Made by a program: the position numbers and the translations under genes | Shown: one piece after another, positions 62,550 to 64,000 of the stretch | Position numbering within the stretch: position 1 is the first letter of the stretch | Layout of the letters: each line of letters begins with the position of its first letter | Source of the DNA: an uncultured Eubacteriales bacterium | Lineage (GTDB): Bacteria; Bacillota; Clostridia; Oscillospirales; CAG-272 | NCBI GenBank assembly: GCA_934467415.1 | Contig: CAKSLQ010000003.1 | Location: forward strand, 134,708-198,707 | Direction: 5' to 3' | Length of the DNA stretch: 64,000 nucleotides | Notes under the pieces: model-generated | Told to the model about the DNA's origin: nothing | The model's input: only the letters and a program-made list of their open reading frames with translations | Databases searched by the model: none

Positions 62550-63617
62550 TCAGAACAGCTCGATGAGCTCTTTCGGGGAGTGGGTGAGCGAGGTGACGGT
62601 GCCGTCGTGCGCCCAGATCATATCCTCGATGCGGCAGCCGTACTTGCCCGCGAGGTAGATGCCCGGCTCGACCGTGATGACGTGCCCGTTCTCGAAGAAG
62701 TCGGCGGAGCGGGGTGCGAAGTTCGGCGCCTCGTGAATTTCGAGGCCGACGCTGTGGCCGAGCGAGTGGCCGAACGCGCCGTGATAGCCCGCGCCCTCGA
62801 TGATGTCGCGCGCGATGGCATCGACGGCGGCGCACTTCATGCCGACCTTGGCACCCTCGATGGCGGCGACCTGCGCCTTGAGCACCGTGTTGTAGAGGCG
62901 CTTCATCTCCTCGTCGGCCTTGCCGATGCAGACCGTGCGGGTCATGTCGGAGTGATAGCCGTCCACGATGCAGCCGTAGTCCATCGTGAGGAAGCCGCGC
63001 TCCAGCTTCCGATCGCGCGGCACGCCGTGCGGCAGGGAGGAGGCACTGCCCGACACGCAGATGGTGTCAAAGCTCTTGTCCTCGCCGCCGTGCCTGCGCA
63101 TGAAGTATTCCAGCTCGGTGGCGACCTCGATCTCGGTCATCTCGGGGGTGATGACCGAAAGAATGTGCGTGAATGCGTCGTCGGTGATCTTCTGCGCGGC
63201 GCACATCCTGTCCACTTCTTCCTTGTCCTTGATGCGGCGCATTTGCTCAATCACGCCGCGCGAGGGGACGAAGTCCGCGCCGAGCGCGTCCTTCAGCTTT
63301 TCATGCTCGGCGTAGGTGATGCGCGCCTCTTCAAAGGCGACGGTCTTCACGCCCTCGCGGGCGCAGACGTCGTGCATGTAGGCCGCCATTTCCGCGCCGC
63401 GGGCGGGGGTGACGATGGTGAAGCCCGCGGGTGCGAGCTTCTCGGCCGCCTCGACATAGCGGAAGTCGGTGACGATGTGCGCGCTTTCCTTTGTGACGAG
63501 AACGTAGCCGTCGGTGAAGCGGAAGCCGCTGATGTAATATTGGTTGAGAACATCGGTGATGACGATGGCGTCTGCAAAGGGCGCAATCTTTTCGCGAAGT
63601 TTTTCTGCACGGGTCAT
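62550..63617 (-). CDS. M24 aminopeptidase (Xaa-Pro peptidase family)
   Basis: 355 residues. Removes N-terminal residues before Pro. A creatinase-N domain (FRFTDGYVLVTKESAHIVTD) precedes the pita-bread fold with metal ligands in LTMDYGCIVDGYHSDMTRT, AFGHSLGHSVGLEIHEAPN, VITVEPGIYL and CRIEDMIW. AAAGGAG precedes ATG 63617. Its position ahead of efp is conserved in many Bacillota. Confidence 0.94.
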   Translation of the reverse strand: MTRAEKLREKIAPFADAIVITDVLNQYYISGFRFTDGYVLVTKESAHIVTDFRYVEAAEKLAPAGFTIVTPARGAEMAAYMHDVCAREGVKTVAFEEARITYAEHEKLKDALGADFVPSRGVIEQMRRIKDKEEVDRMCAAQKITDDAFTHILSVITPEMTEIEVATELEYFMRRHGGEDKSFDTICVSGSASSLPHGVPRDRKLERGFLTMDYGCIVDGYHSDMTRTVCIGKADEEMKRLYNTVLKAQVAAIEGAKVGMKCAAVDAIARDIIEGAGYHGAFGHSLGHSVGLEIHEAPNFAPRSADFFENGHVITVEPGIYLAGKYGCRIEDMIWAHDGTVTSLTHSPKELIELF

Positions 63618-63700
63618 GGTATGTTTTCTCCTTTGGATTGATTTTCAATATTTGATTATGCGTTTCTCTTTTTCAGCCCCCTCGGTGAGGGATGGCTATA

Positions 63701-63780
63701 CGAGACGCGATGCGTCTCGCGGAGTTTATCTTCGTCGGCTGAACACCGACGATTTCGCGATGCGAAACCGAAAAACATCC
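63701..63780. repeat. Triple-hairpin repeat (copy 2)
   Basis: CGAGACGCGATGCGTCTCG, GTCGGCTGAACACCGAC and TTTCGCGATGCGAAA, the reverse of copy 1 at 28661-28740. Downstream, 63810-63870 matches the element at 4861. No gene lies in 63618-64000. Confidence 0.85.
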
Positions 63781-63914
63781 TCCGCCGAAAGGCGACTGGG
63801 GGAGTTTTTGCAGAAGCGCAAAACTCCTTCCACCGCTGACGCGGTCCCCCTCCCTCGGCGAGGGAGGTAAAGGAATAACTACTGCTTTCAGCCCCCTCGG
63901 TGAGGGATGGCTAT

Positions 63915-63995
63915 GCGAGACGTGATGCGTCTCGCGGAGTTTATCTTCGTCGGCTGAACACCGACGATTTCGCGATGCGAAACCGAAAAACATCC
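63915..63995. repeat. Triple-hairpin repeat (copy 3)
   Basis: Tandem to copy 2 (about 214 bases apart) in the same orientation; one change in the first palindrome (GAGACGTGATGCGTCTC). It continues to the window end. Confidence 0.85.
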
Positions 63996-64000
63996 TCCGC

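Overview
The window looks like a chromosomal segment of an uncultured, GC-rich, gut-type Clostridia (Bacillota; Oscillospirales-like is my best guess). The reasons are the Gram-positive gene order rpmH-rnpA-yidD-yidC-jag-mnmE, strong AGGAGG ribosome-binding sites, near-consensus sigma-A promoters with 17-bp spacers, dockerin and S-layer-homology (SLH) proteins, an Xaa-Pro peptidase/efp/CD1247-type cluster, and many short palindromic intergenic repeats. No tRNA, rRNA, dnaA or origin was seen.

Layout. 1-1850: 3' part of a secreted GH43-like glycosidase with a stalk domain. 1.9-9.7 kb: alaS, then the rpmH-to-mnmE housekeeping run. 9.8-22.2 kb: small secreted or membrane proteins, RNHCP protein, lipoprotein plus xpt, a minus-strand group (Cys-rich 34-aa peptide, DUF4830, DUF2156, rnhA), a GHL10 glycosidase-like protein, an SLH protein, a ribbon-helix-helix gene bracketed by direct repeats, and a cytidylate-kinase-like/Nudix/SLOG operon. 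22.3-35.9 kb: four GH31 glycosidases (three secreted with PA14-like and dockerin domains, one cytosolic) with an AraC regulator between the second and third. Their promoters share a -35/-10 pattern and an upstream motif. 36.2-41.3 kb: mnmA, a second AraC gene, and a divergent operon of a sugar isomerase/epimerase and two Gfo/Idh/MocA oxidoreductases. 41.4-48.6 kb: minus-strand ROK kinase-nagA-GNAT-PPC operon, tcdA-cysteine desulfurase-TtcA-family tRNA modification operon, then fucO on plus. 48.7-58 kb: complete type I-C CRISPR-Cas locus (cas3-cas5c-cas8c-cas7c-cas4-cas1-cas2) and a 17-repeat array. 58-61.1 kb: duplicated small unknown genes interrupted by an inverted remnant of phage head genes, including a truncated capsid/zinc-metallopeptidase (toxin-like) gene with a translationally coupled small partner. 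61.1-63.6 kb: minus-strand CD1247-type protein, efp, a 28-aa peptide and an M24 peptidase; then repeats to the end.

How the genes work together. The glycan section suggests an organism that cleaves alpha-linked glycans outside the cell (GH31, GH43), imports the products (no transporter is visible here), finishes hydrolysis with the cytosolic GH31, and processes unusual or oxidised sugars with the Gfo/Idh/MocA and isomerase enzymes. nagA and the ROK kinase point to amino sugars and fucO to deoxy sugars. The CRISPR locus, with a phage remnant directly beyond the array, is the defence region. The most interesting items are the shared GH31 operator, the domain inserted in the third GH31, the toxin/partner remnant with duplicated small genes beside the array, the base-composition break inside the cas operon, and the hairpin repeat families. 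All assignments come from reading the sequence; no database search was run.
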